Source of the DNA: Siphonodentalium dalli | Taxonomy: Eukaryota; Mollusca; Scaphopoda; Gadilida; Siphonodentaliidae | DNA length: 64,000 nt | Reading direction: 5' to 3' | Assembly: GCA_032622095.1 (NCBI GenBank) | Contig: CP136068.1 | Coordinates: 10,583,729 to 10,647,728, forward strand | Shown here: positions 21,171-32,740 of the stretch, piece after piece | Numbering within the stretch: the first letter of the stretch is position 1 | Layout: each line of letters opens with the position of its first letter | Notes under the pieces: generated by a model | The model's database searches: none | Told to the model about the DNA's origin: nothing | What the model saw: only the letters and a program-made list of their open reading frames with translations | Position numbers and translations under genes: made by a program

Positions 21171-22660
21171 CAAATTTGGCAAAGCAAGCGGTCATGACGG
21201 CATAACAAATGAACATATACAGCAAGGACCTGATTCACTATTGTTATATTTGTGCAAACTGTTCAACTCCTTCCTCGAACGCGAATGGATTCCAGCATCA
21301 CAAAAGGCCGGAACTATCGTTCCACTTTACAAAGGAGCACCGAAGCCTGCTACTCTTTCATATAGTTACCCTGCGATACCCCATACATCCCGTGATATAC
21401 AAACTTTTCGAATGTGTATTGCTAAGACGATTTATGGATAGCGACAACATGGCTGTATTCCCAAATGAGTTACATAATGGATTTCAAACCAGAGTAGGGT
21501 GCAACTTGACAACTGTTGTCCCCAGGAGGCCATTTCATATGCACGAGAAAACAATTCCAAAATCAACGTAGCCTTCTTAGACGCTCAAAATACAAAGTAT
21601 GGAATACTGGCCTCCTATTCAAGTTCATTCGCCTTGTTTTCTCAATAAAAGCCGTTTGCATGCTACATTGTATATACAGTGATATAACAAGTGAAGTGCT
21701 CTACAAAGGATGCCTGTCAAATTCCTTTTATATTCGCCAAGGAACACGGCAAGGGGTTTAATCTCACCTTTCTGCTATATTATCTATACCAATGACCTCC
21801 TTGGTTCGCTAGCGACCACACAGATGGGACTTACCTTAAACAACATCCATCTTCGGCACCGACTACGATGGACGACATTACGATTATATCTCTATCATTT
21901 CATCTCAATCTGGTCACGACATCATATGCTACCAATTATAATATAGTATCAGGTGGCGATTTTTTTTTCTCCTAGACCAAAAGCGGTGTAATGGTATTCA
22001 ACGATTCGAAGGTTTCTCATTCAAATGCATACATGATGTGGTATTTGGGTCCAAGCGCAATTCTTGAATAAACATATGGTACTTTAGGAATTGTACAAGA
22101 TACCTTTGCCGCATGGAAATCTCATTCACTTACCTATGCATCACCAAACTCCACTCATAATCTTAAAGCTCACCAACAACGTCTATTCAAAAGGTCAACG
22201 CCTGGTTATATGTATGATATCTTCCAAATTCTTGAAAAAGATAACCTCATGATCTACCTCACAATTTCTGGGCGACGGATTATTCCTAGCAAAAGACGCA
22301 AGGAAGAAGCTTAATACAAATGCCGTTCAAGATCATTATTCACACCCATGGCTCGGTGCAGTAGCCTCTGACCCAAACTTCCACACTTTGTCAAAAGTGC
22401 ACGTAAATCCTTTAGATTGTTGGACGATTTGGAACCGAGCGCGTGCACATCTTTCAGAAAAATACCTTAACTTGGGCCAACCGCTACACCGGACCACATT
22501 CAATAATCAAACATTCTGTAACATTTGTTCTGTTCACTATGAAAATTAAATCGTCCACATCACGTGTTCCTGCCAATCCGGCACTATGGTGAACTCTTGC
22601 AACCGGTATTGGGAATTTATCATAAATCGCTTTGGAATTCCCATATATTCTGACTTCTCT
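21171..22660 (+). pseudogene. Degenerate LINE ORF2 (fingers/palm and C-terminal zinc knuckle)
   Basis: Starts GKASGHDGITNEHI near 21177, then LLYLCKLFNSFLEREWIP, QKAGTIVPLYKG and LFECVLLRRFMDSDNMAVFP. It continues with NELHNGFQT, RQGTRQGG (near 21738) and SPFCYIIYTNDLL, followed by a run of frame breaks. The far end near 22508-22620 reads QTFCNICSVHYEN and VHITCSCQSGT, a C-x2-C ... H-x3-C knuckle. This is the order expected for a jockey/CR1-like ORF2. At least eight frameshifts or stops make it a dead copy. The YADD block is absent here and is found instead at 19190. Confidence 0.75.
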
Positions 22661-22969
22661 CGCTGATAATGACTTATTTGCCATGTTTCTTGGTTCTGAG
22701 AATGACACGACTTTCAACCCATATAATAAGACTCTAGATACTGTCGTTGACCCACCGCAACTTTCCTCTTGTTCGCAAGCAAAGCAATCAAAGGAATCGA
22801 ACATACTATTATTAGTATCTAATGGCTTCGCTTGTCGATCATTATTGCTCGATAGCCGAATTCAGTCTAAAAAAATGTATTGACGCAATTTATTTCTGGA
22901 ACTAATGCTTAGTCACACGTAGTCGGTAGCAGCAGCCATCACTTTATGCCAAATATATACGCAAACTAT

Positions 22970-23275
22970 GTTTGTAACCACTTGCGTGTGATATAGAACT
23001 AGTGTACAGCGTCCCGTTACACTATATGGTATAGATAATTTCTAACCACTTACATGTGATATAACTTTCACCTACACGATGGACGTGCATGTACCCACTT
23101 CTCCAGACTACCTGCTCACGCGAAATGTCATCCGTACCTTAGAGACAATTCTAATATAATAGTCCCTCCTTCGCAATAAGACAATACACACTCTAAACAC
23201 ATGCCTGTCATATCGCAACAGTTCACCATTGTTCTAAGTTAAAATTTACTCTAACCACTTACGTGTGATATAGTA
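22970..23275. repeat. Three spaced copies of a 20-bp motif
   Basis: 'aaccacttgcgtgtgatata' near 22977, 'aaccacttacatgtgatata' near 23044 and 'aaccacttacgtgtgatata' near 23254. They may be part of the 3' UTR of the LINE relic upstream. Confidence 0.5.
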
Positions 23276-24050
23276 TCAATCCACCGCAAATCATGGCATA
23301 GAGTTTCAGTTTCACTGCCTCAATGTATGAATTATATTTCATTCTCCAAATGTATTTACACACAATGTACGCATCACATACCTTTACACTATAATATTAT
23401 GTGCAGGGTCTTATTTATGTCTGCTTATTGCTGTTTTTGTGTATTTGAAGGTGTATTTTGTGGGTTTGTTTATTTTTTCTTTTCCTTATCTGTTTGTTTT
23501 TCTTTCTCTCGTTATTGTTTTTTTTTCTATCTGTGGTTTTATTTTTAGGCGCTCTATCAGTCTATCTCATTTGGTTTTCTTGTATAAACATTATTAAATA
23601 TACATGATCATGAAGCATGTAAATACCAGTACAGCTGTATATATACTCTCCTATGATGGGTGTCAATAAAACATCAAATTCTCTGACCTATATACCGCTG
23701 TTATCAGTGTTTACCAATGTGATTATTAATACATGTCATGTCCGTGCAGATATATACCGCCAGTTTCCAGTGGGATCGATTTCCAGTTACGTTTCGCTAT
23801 CTTGAATTCATATATGTTCGACAGTATGTTTGTTCGAAATATGGCTCACGTTCACACCACTAGCGACCAAGTTAGTGCGTCTGGCTAATGATATCACCAA
23901 GATCGTATATAGATATATAGATTAATATATTTATTAGACACAATGATGTGGAAGTGAAAAGTCTGTATTGTGAGTAATAAAGGAAATACACTGGATAGCA
24001 CGTCGAGTAACAGTGGTAAGATACTTTGTCATCTATCACTTGGGTGGGGC
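23276..24050. other. Intron 2: nothing identified, T-rich stretch
   Basis: 23455-23560 is strongly T-rich on the plus strand. No gene is recognised. Confidence 0.35.
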
Positions 24051-24059
24051 GGGCGATCG

Positions 24060-24545
24060 ATCTAGATGCACACCGATACGGGTACGAAATTACAATTTCA
24101 TGGCTGGTTGGTTTGTTTAGAGTCATATTCGGATCCTCATTTGTATAGGATACAGATTCATGCATATACCAAATTTAACATTGCCAACGTTGGTGTATGT
24201 GTGCAACAGTGTCACGTGTGATTCCGCGTGCATATATGACTCTGACCAGAAACAACCAGCCATGATACATGCACGTCGAGCCGGTCACCCCCGTGTTTGT
24301 ATACACCATATACTGTTTATTAACGGAATTGCCACAAACCCATATATGCAATCAACAATAGAAATTTCGCAAGCATATGTATACACGGATGGCAATGGAT
24401 CCGGATGCACACCGATAAAATTACGGATTCATGGATTTTGTTTGTGTTCACATATACGGATACATAATCATATATTCGGATGCACGCTGGTATAGGATAT
24501 GGATACATGGAGATGCCATGGCAATGTTAAATTTGGTATATGCAT
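24060..24545. repeat. Duplicated segment ending in a perfect 25-bp inverted repeat
   Basis: 24161-24185 (starting tgcatataccaaattt) is exactly inverted at 24520-24544. The flanking text 'gatgcacaccgata...' with 'ggatacagattcatg' at 24065-24165 recurs diverged at 24411-24508. Possibly a MITE or hairpin element; no target duplication was seen. Confidence 0.55.
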
Positions 24546-24994
24546 ACACCCGAAGCCTGTACCAGTGTGCATAATTGTACCTGTATACATCATTAAAAAC
24601 GCAAACAATCAGCTATGAATTCGTATCCGTAGCTATATGCACCCAGATTAAGCGCCACCCATATATGTATGTAATCCTGAATTATATAAATTAAACAAAC
24701 AAGTTTGCATATGTGCCAGAATATAGACCTTTTCACCCGAAACCCGTTCATGTTACACTATTAACTTACATATATATAGTGGTTTACCCGACCAATATAT
24801 AATATACTATATCGTATGTGGCCGACTACGTCCGGGCTATTTAGGGATTTATTTGTGATCGCTTCCGTCTGGGCAGAATATAGTCTGGACTAAATCTTTT
24901 TTGTGGACGTTGCGAAATTAAGTCTGATGGGGAATTGCAAGTTTGAAATGAGTGCCTAATTCTATGCCTCATTATAGACATTTTTTTCATATTG

Positions 24995-25165
24995 TTCCCT
25001 GGATCAAAGTAGGCCTACATACCAACTTTGAGTCGGATCATTCGAGCAGTTTTCGAGTCTATAACACATGCACACACAGACAGAAGTTCCAAAATATATA
25101 ATAGACTAGCAGGTTAGCCCGCCACTGGCGTGATTGGTCAGAAACGTGACATTTAAAACAAAAAA
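24995..25165 (-). repeat. Reverse-oriented Helitron-like terminus
   Basis: Reverse complement of the cassette at 7335-7510: 'gttttcgagtctata', 'gaagttccaaaatatata', 'agactagcaggttagcccgc', 'gtcagaaacgtgac'. It is followed by an AT-only low-complexity tract (25165-25350). Confidence 0.55.
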
Positions 25166-25349
25166 ATATTTTTTATTTAATTTTTGTTTAATTTTTTAAT
25201 ATTTAATTTATTTTTTATTTTTTAATATTTATTTAATTTTTTAATTTAATATAATTTAATTCTTTTTTTTTAATTTTATTTTTTATTTTTTTTATTTTTA
25301 AATTTGTTTTATTTTAAATTTTTTAAATAAATGTTTTAAATTAAATTTT

Positions 25350-26680
25350 TTATTTTTCAATGAGTTAATTCTGCCTTTTTCGGGCGGAAAAAACTGACCC
25401 GATGAAATCCCCCCCTTCCTAGGAACGACAGACATAACAATCACACAACACGCATTTTTTGTTTTTCAATGAGTTAATTCTGCCTTTTAATCAAGAGAAA
25501 TTATGGTACCCGTCCCTAAAAGAGGTATGATTTAAGGTACATCGGGCGGAAAAAACTGACCCGATGAAAATTACCCCCGTTCCTATGAACGACAGACATA
25601 AGAATCACACAAAACGCATGTTTTGTTTTCCAATGAGTTAATTCTGCCTTTTTAATCCAGATAAATGCATTTCGCGTTTTGCATCCGTAGTTTCGTACGC
25701 ATGTGTAACCGTTTAGCAACAACGATGGCAATAAAGAGTGTTAGTCGGTTAACAACTCCAAATATGGTCAATATAAAGATCGTTGATGCCTTAACCCCCG
25801 AAGTGCCGTTTGCGGTGATTTTGATGATTGGGTGTGGATAATGAGTGCTCAGAGCTTGTCCAAAATACGGCGATGACCATCCCCGTGGGTTTTTACCCTT
25901 AGATAGGAAGGTTGAGCTCCATCCGACCAGCCGTTTTCGATTCTATGAAGTACCCACATACACATATACGGTAGTCTCAAAACATATAGTAGACCAGCAG
26001 GTTAGCCCGCCACTGGCGGCGTTCGTCAGAAACATGACAATTTTTTATTTTTTTAATTTTTTTTTTTAATTAAAATTTTTTTTAATTAATTTTTTAATTT
26101 AAATTTTTTTTTTTACCCGATTTGACCTTGAATTGATTATTTTCAAATTCAAGGTCAGGTCGGGGTCACAATTTAACCCGTCCACGACACTTCCCGTTGG
26201 TAGCAAGTTTGAGCTCAATCAGTTCGAGTCTATAAAGGACACGCACATATATATAATTTGTGGGTACCCGTTTCAAGGTTAAGATCACCTAGGGCGGAAA
26301 AACTGACCCGATCCGCGTTCCTAGGAAGCCCTAAATACGTAAGAATCACACAACACGCTCATGTATGTATACTAACGCACACGCCCAGACCCAGACGTAA
26401 GAATCACATTACGCACATATCAACTACACTGCGGATATGAACGCTCTTTAACTATCAACGCGACTAACCCCGCAGTGCCGTTTGCGGTGATTTTGATGAT
26501 CGGGAGTGGAGAATGAGTGCTCAGAGTTTGTCCAAAACGCGACGTTGACCATTCACGTGATTTTTTACCCTCAGATATGAAGTTTGAGCTCGATCTGACC
26601 AGCCGTTTTCGATTCTATAAATTACACACACACACACACATATATTTATATACGGAAGTCTCAAAATATATAGGAGATGA
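25350..26680 (-). repeat. Two tandem non-autonomous Helitron-family copies
   Basis: A block with 'cgggcggaaaaaactgaccc', 'cagacataacaatcacac', 'tgccgtttgcggtgatttt' and 'gaatgagtgctcagag' occurs twice, 25360-25960 and 26285-26640. Each ends in the reversed terminus ('cgttttcgattctat' ... 'tctcaaaa-atata-gtaga'). Between them, 26100-26250 holds one reversed unit of the 6.6-7.3 kb minisatellite. Confidence 0.6.
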
Positions 26681-28454
26681 ACCATGCACGACAAACGTGA
26701 TATATATACATGTACCGTGCATATAGTACAGACAATATACCATGTGCATGTCATGGTTGTATTATATCGGCATGCCAGTCCAACACATTCTCCAATATAC
26801 AGGGAACTACACTCGCCCAGTACCGTTCTTAACTTCACCCAATATGAGACAATAAATATGGTATTACGTATTGTGTCAACACCATATAAAAACGAGGAAA
26901 ATTCAGGGAATATATGTAAACTTGCCATTACATAGAATGCTTTCATATCATGGGAATGTACTAGTACATGTACGGATTCCTAGTCAGAATTCCATCTGGG
27001 TACAGGAAGAAACATGCACATGGAACACAAAAGACTCAAAACTATTCTCGATTCCATAATGTTATTTGCGCACTTTTAACGATTGAGAGAATGTGATATG
27101 TTCTAAGTACAATATCCACAGGAATTATGTGACTTAGAACAAAATAGTCCTAAAAAGTATTCCAATGACCATGTTGTTACTTTAAAAATAGTACAAGAAC
27201 CATATTGTTACTTATAATATCGATCAATACGTTTAGATCCAAGTTGTTCTAGATGCCAAAAACAGGTCACCAGTTTTATCCAAATATTCCACAAGGAGCA
27301 TGTTATGATGCCGATGTTAACTTTCGGTGTCAGATAAATTATTGGGCTACCAGGAGACGCCAGAACATGTGCTGTATCTACAATATACGAGCCGTGTCAC
27401 CTTTTCAAACTTTAAAATTCGATTATCTCGGAAAAATAAAAAGTCACTTAGGACAGTTTGGAACTCGACGCAAGATATGTCTGTCTGTTCTGGTTTGTTC
27501 ACGACTTTTCTTCCAAAGCCCTTTACCGATTTCAACCAAATTTGGTGTGGTGCCTCTGGGTACCCCAGCAAATGTTACAACGGCCGTATTCTTTAATTAA
27601 CATTTTTAAACAAATTAAATTTTGTATTTAATTTGTTCTTCAAAATTTAAAAATGTTTAGCAAGAAGTTTAAATCTAATAATCTAAAAAGCAAAACTCAA
27701 AATTTAATCCAAAAAATTTTAATGTTCCAAATTTGCACGAATCATATTCATGAGCCTGTTTCAGCTAATGCAATTGCTAATGTGTTTACTTCGGAAGTAG
27801 ATCTCGCGTAAGGGTACGTTCACACGCTGTCAAAATTGCACTGCAAAGTGCAAAAATGCCATGTCCGATTATCGTTCAGTTAGCTGTCATTTTTGCCGGC
27901 TGCCGACTAGTTTGTGCACTGTCGTGGCTTGCTGACAACAATCAACGATGATTTATGATAATGGCGTCTACCTCCTTGTCAGTGCCCACAAAACTAGGCC
28001 ACTAACAATAATTAGAAGTGTCCGTGTTTTCCTTGGTTCGAATTGTATATCTGAGTGAGGCATTGATAGAACAATTTGTTCTCAGCTATTGTCATATTCA
28101 TACTTAATTGTACATGTACACATGCGAGGAATCTCATGACGTGGTATAAAGAGTTCCGAAAGTGGTACTTTTCAGAAATGTTGGAGCTAGGGGAAGGGGG
28201 CTTGCAAAATGGATACAAAAATTGTCGCCAACTTCACCAAAGATATATCAAACTTATGGATGCACGGTCTCAGTATGAGTATTCGTTGTTTCAAATGTGC
28301 TTAATTCAGTGAACTTGAACATTTTCTCATTTATTATCGACATTGCCACCTATCGATCGGAATGACACATTGAGAGGTCCAGATTTTCGCCCGTGCCAAC
28401 ATATTATAACGAACCAAAGCCACTTTGGGTCGTATATAGGCTGTATCTGATTTT
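26681..28454. other. Intron 2: no gene seen
   Basis: Contains a diverged repeat at 27090-27190 (see 20525-20660). Near 27530-27560 is a 'caaccaaatttggtgtggtg' segment typical of dispersed invertebrate repeats. Open frames at 27253-27600 show no recognisable domain. Confidence 0.4.
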
Positions 28455-29345
28455 GTGATGTCACCAATTATTAACAAATACGACGATCTAATTTTTTAAT
28501 TTGGGGAGCACTTTTGTCGCACAGTAGATTGGTGGGCCTAAAGCATTATTGTCGTAATCGGCTGTCAAGAGGCCAACACAAATCAGTCGATGTGCAACAT
28601 TCTCCTATTTATATAAACATACAATCATGTATGCGTTTTGTTATTTATAAAGTCAGAATACCGAGTTTATAAAGTCAAAATTCCGAGTTATAAAGTCAGA
28701 ATTCCGAGCTTAAAAAGTCAGAATTCCGAGTTAAAAAGACCGAATTCCGAGTTAAAAAGACCGAATTCCGAGTTTAAAAAGTCAGAATTCCGAGTTAAAA
28801 AGACAGAATTCTGAGTTAAAAAGACAGAATTCCGAGTTAAAAAGACAGAATTCCGAGTTAAAAAGACAGAATTTTTCCGAGTTAAAAAGACAGAATCAGA
28901 CAGAATTCCGAGTTAAAAAGACAGAATTCCGAGTTAAAAAGACAGAATTCCGAGTTATAAAGTCAGAATTTCGAGTTTATAAAGTCAGAATTCCGAGTTA
29001 AAAAGACAGAATTCCGAGTTATAAAGTCAGAATTCCGAGTTTATAAAGTCAGAATTCCGAGTTATAAAGTCATCATACTTCCGCGTTAAAAAAACATAAT
29101 TCCGAGTTAAAAAGACAGAATATCAAGTTTATAAAGTCAGAATTCCGAGTTAAAAAGACAGAATTCCAAGTTGGTAAAGTCAGAATTCCGAGTTAAAAAG
29201 ACAGAATTCCGAGTTATAAAGACAGAAAATTCCAAGTTGTGACATCATCAATTATTATCTAGTACGACGTTGCTGTTTTGAATTTTAGACCACGTTTGTC
29301 GCACAGTAGAATGGTGGGCTTAAAACATTAATGTCGTAATAAAAA
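28455..29345. repeat. 21-bp GAATTCCGAG array flanked by about 100-bp direct repeats
   Basis: 28645-29235 is about 27 units of AAAAAGACAGAATTCCGAG / 'aaagtcagaattccgagtt', with GAATTC in nearly every unit. Flanks at about 28455-28560 and 29236-29345 are diverged direct copies of each other: 'tgatgtcaccaattatta' against 'tgacatcatcaattatta', and 'tttgtcgcacagtaga' in both. Confidence 0.85.
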
Positions 29346-31329
29346 TATTTTGTTACTGTGTCTTTTGATTACTGGTATTGTAAATGAGAATTATGAATAT
29401 TGAATTAAAAAGTTCATTCGTAGCGGTAGTTTACATTTTATTGAGAAATAAGACACAATAAATAACGACACTATAATAACTACAGTCTACACCTATCGGG
29501 GCGAGTGAAAAGTGATCGAAATTTCTGATGTGAAATAATAAGAATGTCACCACGAATTTACCTTTCTACTGTGCGAAGAGGGCCTTTAATGCACATCACT
29601 TGGTACTGTGCGAAACGAAACAATATATATTTAATATGGAATTAATTGTTATCATAAGACTACATACATGAATGTGATAATCCATAAATATCATACTATT
29701 TTCTGGAATCGAAAGAAAACATAAGTGTGAACAAAGCAGAAGATACATTCGTACAGGTTCAGGCGAACTCGGTCAACGCGGAAAGTTACACGATGAGGTT
29801 GTTCGTCGATTTTCGTTAAAATCGACACGACACATTGAGAATGAAATGAACAGCTATGAAATGGACACGCTTCTCCATATAGTCTCTCAGCCCCAGCGCT
29901 CACCCAGCGTCAAGAAAATAAATAGACAGGTTGAATTAATTAAACAATTTCCCGCTCCCCTCTCGACAAGGTATAACTATTTTCACTTTGAAGTTGGTAG
30001 TTTATACCATGTATAGTCTAGCTGTCAATCAAGACTACGCGAAAGTACGATTCGCCTAATTTTACTCTAATTACTTTTACTGATAATCAACCCAGAAAAT
30101 ATAGGCTAATGTAAATTTTATTTGAAGGCAATACCAGGGAATATATAAACAGATTTTGATAAATAAAAAACAAACAAATAAAACAAAAAAGCCACAGCTA
30201 CCCTCATGTGAGTGGTTTTGCCTTGGTTCGTTAATTACGCTAGCGTATGGTCATCTTATATATAGTATAACCCAAATTGCGATGATCGTATCCACTGTAT
30301 TGATTTAATATTGTTCTTTTGAAAATGATGTTGCTTGTGTCACGGTGGGGGTCTTGACAGTTGTGGTAATGGTTCTTCTTTCATGCATGACACAACATTA
30401 ATTGGAATTTTCCGACTAAAATAGTGTGAATAGGTGGTGTTACGATGGGAAATTTCCAATAGTTGGAAACTTTGATAATACAAAATCAGATTAAATAATG
30501 TATGCATGTTACAATGGTGAGTTTGCATGTACCCAGTGGTTATTTGTGTGTATGAATTGCCATTCACGCATATTAGGTTAGGAATTTCCACCGACAGTTT
30601 GAAAGCTTGTGATATCAGTTAAAAACACCAATACAAGGCGGGCAGGAATGGGATTTCTCGAAGTCTGAAAGTCGTCGGGTTTCTTCGTTGAGCTAAGTGC
30701 GGACCCACCATCTCTCTAGGTGACAGTTGTGCTACTCATATATCAGTGGCATCCCACCGATGGAGCTGGCCGTTACGATTTCACATTCCAACACATCAAT
30801 TGACATTATTTTGACTGCATAAGAATACCAAAACAAACTGTTCTTAATATATCGCAAACATATCAGCGATATCAGCAATCACGTACAAAAAAACGTGGTC
30901 GTACATGATGACTACTAATGCTGATTTGTTGACAACTGGCAGAAATTAATCCGTTTTGGTAATTTTGCAGCTGGAATTTTTGCAGTTTGCAATGCAATAT
31001 TGTCAGTATATCAATGAACCCTAATAGTGTTTAGTGTTTGCAATACAATTAACTATGTTTAATACTTTGACGTTTTGCTGGGTGTTCGGGATCCCAAAAA
31101 AAAGTAAATTGCATGTGTCAGCTAACCCTTTAATGACGGGAGCTGCGCTGTTGCAGAATTACATATCATGTATCAGTGCATTCTCTTATATATGGGAGTC
31201 TCACATATGGAGCATCCCACATATAAGATAATGGACTGGCTTATAAGTTCAAGGTAAATATTGTTAGGCGAATGCGTTGTCTTATATATGCCTATGGGAG
31301 ACTCACATATATAAGAGGGTGCAGTGACA
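29346..31329. other. Intron 2: nothing identified
   Basis: No gene, strong repeat or splice-bounded open frame was recognised. Confidence 0.4.
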
Positions 31330-32390
31330 CATACATGATTTTTCGCAAATTTCTATACATTCTATAACAATTTTTATAATTTAGTTCTTATATTCTTAAA
31401 CAATTTTATCATTTTTGATTAAATTCTTTAACAATTTTATCATTTTTTCCTACATTCTTTTTCATATCTCTTTAACAATCTTTAAAGGGGTACTGTACGC
31501 CAAATGTTGTTGTTGGTTTTTATAGTCTCCGAGTCGGAGAATAAGGTAACATTTTTTTCATTATTTGAAAGTCTGTTGTGTACGAAGTAGTGTTACGGAT
31601 GACAAATTTACCGGAATGCAAAAATACAAATTGTCGTTGTCGAGTAATTTTTGTACAGTTTTCAACCAAATGAATCAAATAAAAGTTATATTATATGCAT
31701 ACTAGTCCCATATAATCATTTAAGTTATTGTATCGTCGCTAGCCAGTGAGTGGCTTGAGTGTTCTCCCCGTATCATCATAATATTTTAAGCGATCGTGAG
31801 TGCGATCGGTTTAACAATCCAGTATCCCTCAATTAATTTATATGATTACGCAAATTCGTAATTTAATTGACGCCATTTTATGGCTCCAGTCATAAATTCA
31901 ATTTATATCAAATTATTAACTTTTAAATTATTAAATTTTAAGATAGCCGATTAACCTGAGCGTTTGCAGAATACATCTTCGACTCAAATTACTTATGTTT
32001 CTATATATTATCGATATTAGATCGTTGTTGTCACCGGAAATTTAATGAAATTGGCGTACAGTACCCCTTTAACAATTTTGATAACATTTTTATCATTATT
32101 TCTTACATTCTTTAATAACAATTTTTATTATTTAATCATTATTTTCTTACATTCTTTCAAAAAAAAATTTTATCATTTTTTCTTATATTCTAAAACAATT
32201 ATTATAATTTTGTCTTATATTCTTTACAATTTTATCATTTTTTCTTACATTTTTTAACAATTTTATCATTTTTTATATTTTTGTTTTACATTCTTTATCA
32301 AATTTTATAATTTTGTTCTTATGTATTTCTTACATACTTATCAATGTTTTATCATTATTTCTTACATTTTTTAACAATTATTTAAATTTC
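31330..32390. repeat. AT-rich array of TTTAACAATTTTATCATT units, split by a MITE
   Basis: Units of about 25-35 bp ('ttctttaacaattttatcat', 'tttttcttacattc') occur at 31330-31485 and 32069-32390. The two halves were one array before insertion of the element at 31486-32068. The array ends about 10 bases before a cryptic acceptor and about 115 bases before exon C. Confidence 0.8.
31486..32068. mobile_element. 583-bp MITE with TTAA target duplication (Kolobok-like)
   Basis: TTAA at 31482-31485 and 32069-32072 brackets perfect 18-bp terminal inverted repeats, AGGGGTACTGTACGCCAA (31486-31503) and TTGGCGTACAGTACCCCT (32051-32068). No coding capacity. TTAA plus AGG termini fit Kolobok. A different family from the MITE at 14583, but the same target rule. 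Confidence 0.9.
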
Positions 32391-32504
32391 AGGAAGTTCC
32401 AGCCATGGAAAGGGTAAAATCACCTGTGTGCAGAGAAAGTTACATCTCCATTCGAATACGTTGTAGAGATTGTTGTATCCTTCGTAACGTTGTATCTATT
32501 TCAG

Positions 32505-32740
32505 GAATTATGTTGACGCAGCTCTGTGCTACGACCTCGCTGGAGATTGCAGCCAAGAACTGGTCGCTGTTGCCCAAAGAGCGATTGGCAAAATGAAGCC
32601 CGCTTTCTGTCGTGTTGTTACTGGTGTCTCTCGAGAGGTAACTACGTCATATGTCTCTCGAGAGGCAACCACATCATATGTCTCTCGAGAGGCAACCACA
32701 TCATATGTCTCTCGAGAGACAACCACACCAAGCTCGTACG
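32505..32740 (+). CDS. Exon C: last Cys-rich segment and VSREATTSY mucin-like repeats (residues 89-167)
   Basis: The acceptor tgtatctatttcag is followed by G, which completes GGG (Gly) with exon B. The frame encodes NYVDAALCYDLAGDC, then KMKPAFC (Cys 97, 104, 124). Four repeats follow from 32626: VSREVTTSY, VSREATTSY, VSREATTSY, VSRETTTPSSY. The donor GTACG|GTAAGT is perfect consensus and leaves one base in the codon. The 27-bp repeats are near-identical and each contains ctctcgagag, a perfect palindrome. The Ser/Thr density suggests an O-glycosylated stalk, which is an inference. The antisense strand is also open here but has no gene context. Confidence 0.88.

Noticed and set aside
27253-27600. 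Overlapping 115- and 89-aa plus-strand frames
   Set aside because: Neither frame shows a known motif. The end resembles a dispersed non-coding repeat ('accaaatttggtgtgg').
28645-29235. CRISPR-like array
   Set aside because: Units are contiguous with no unique spacers, and the context is an animal intron. It is a simple minisatellite.
32399-32420. Acceptor 'aaatttcag' at about 32392 with a short open stretch, as an alternative start of exon C
   Set aside because: A stop occurs before 32504 in the frame needed, and the acceptor at 32503-32504 joins exon B in phase.
32529-32726. Minus-strand 65-aa frame with SRETYDVVA repeats
   Set aside because: It is the antisense of exon C. It is open only because the 27-bp repeat contains a CTCGAG palindrome and has no stops in that frame. 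The plus strand has splice sites and matching phases.
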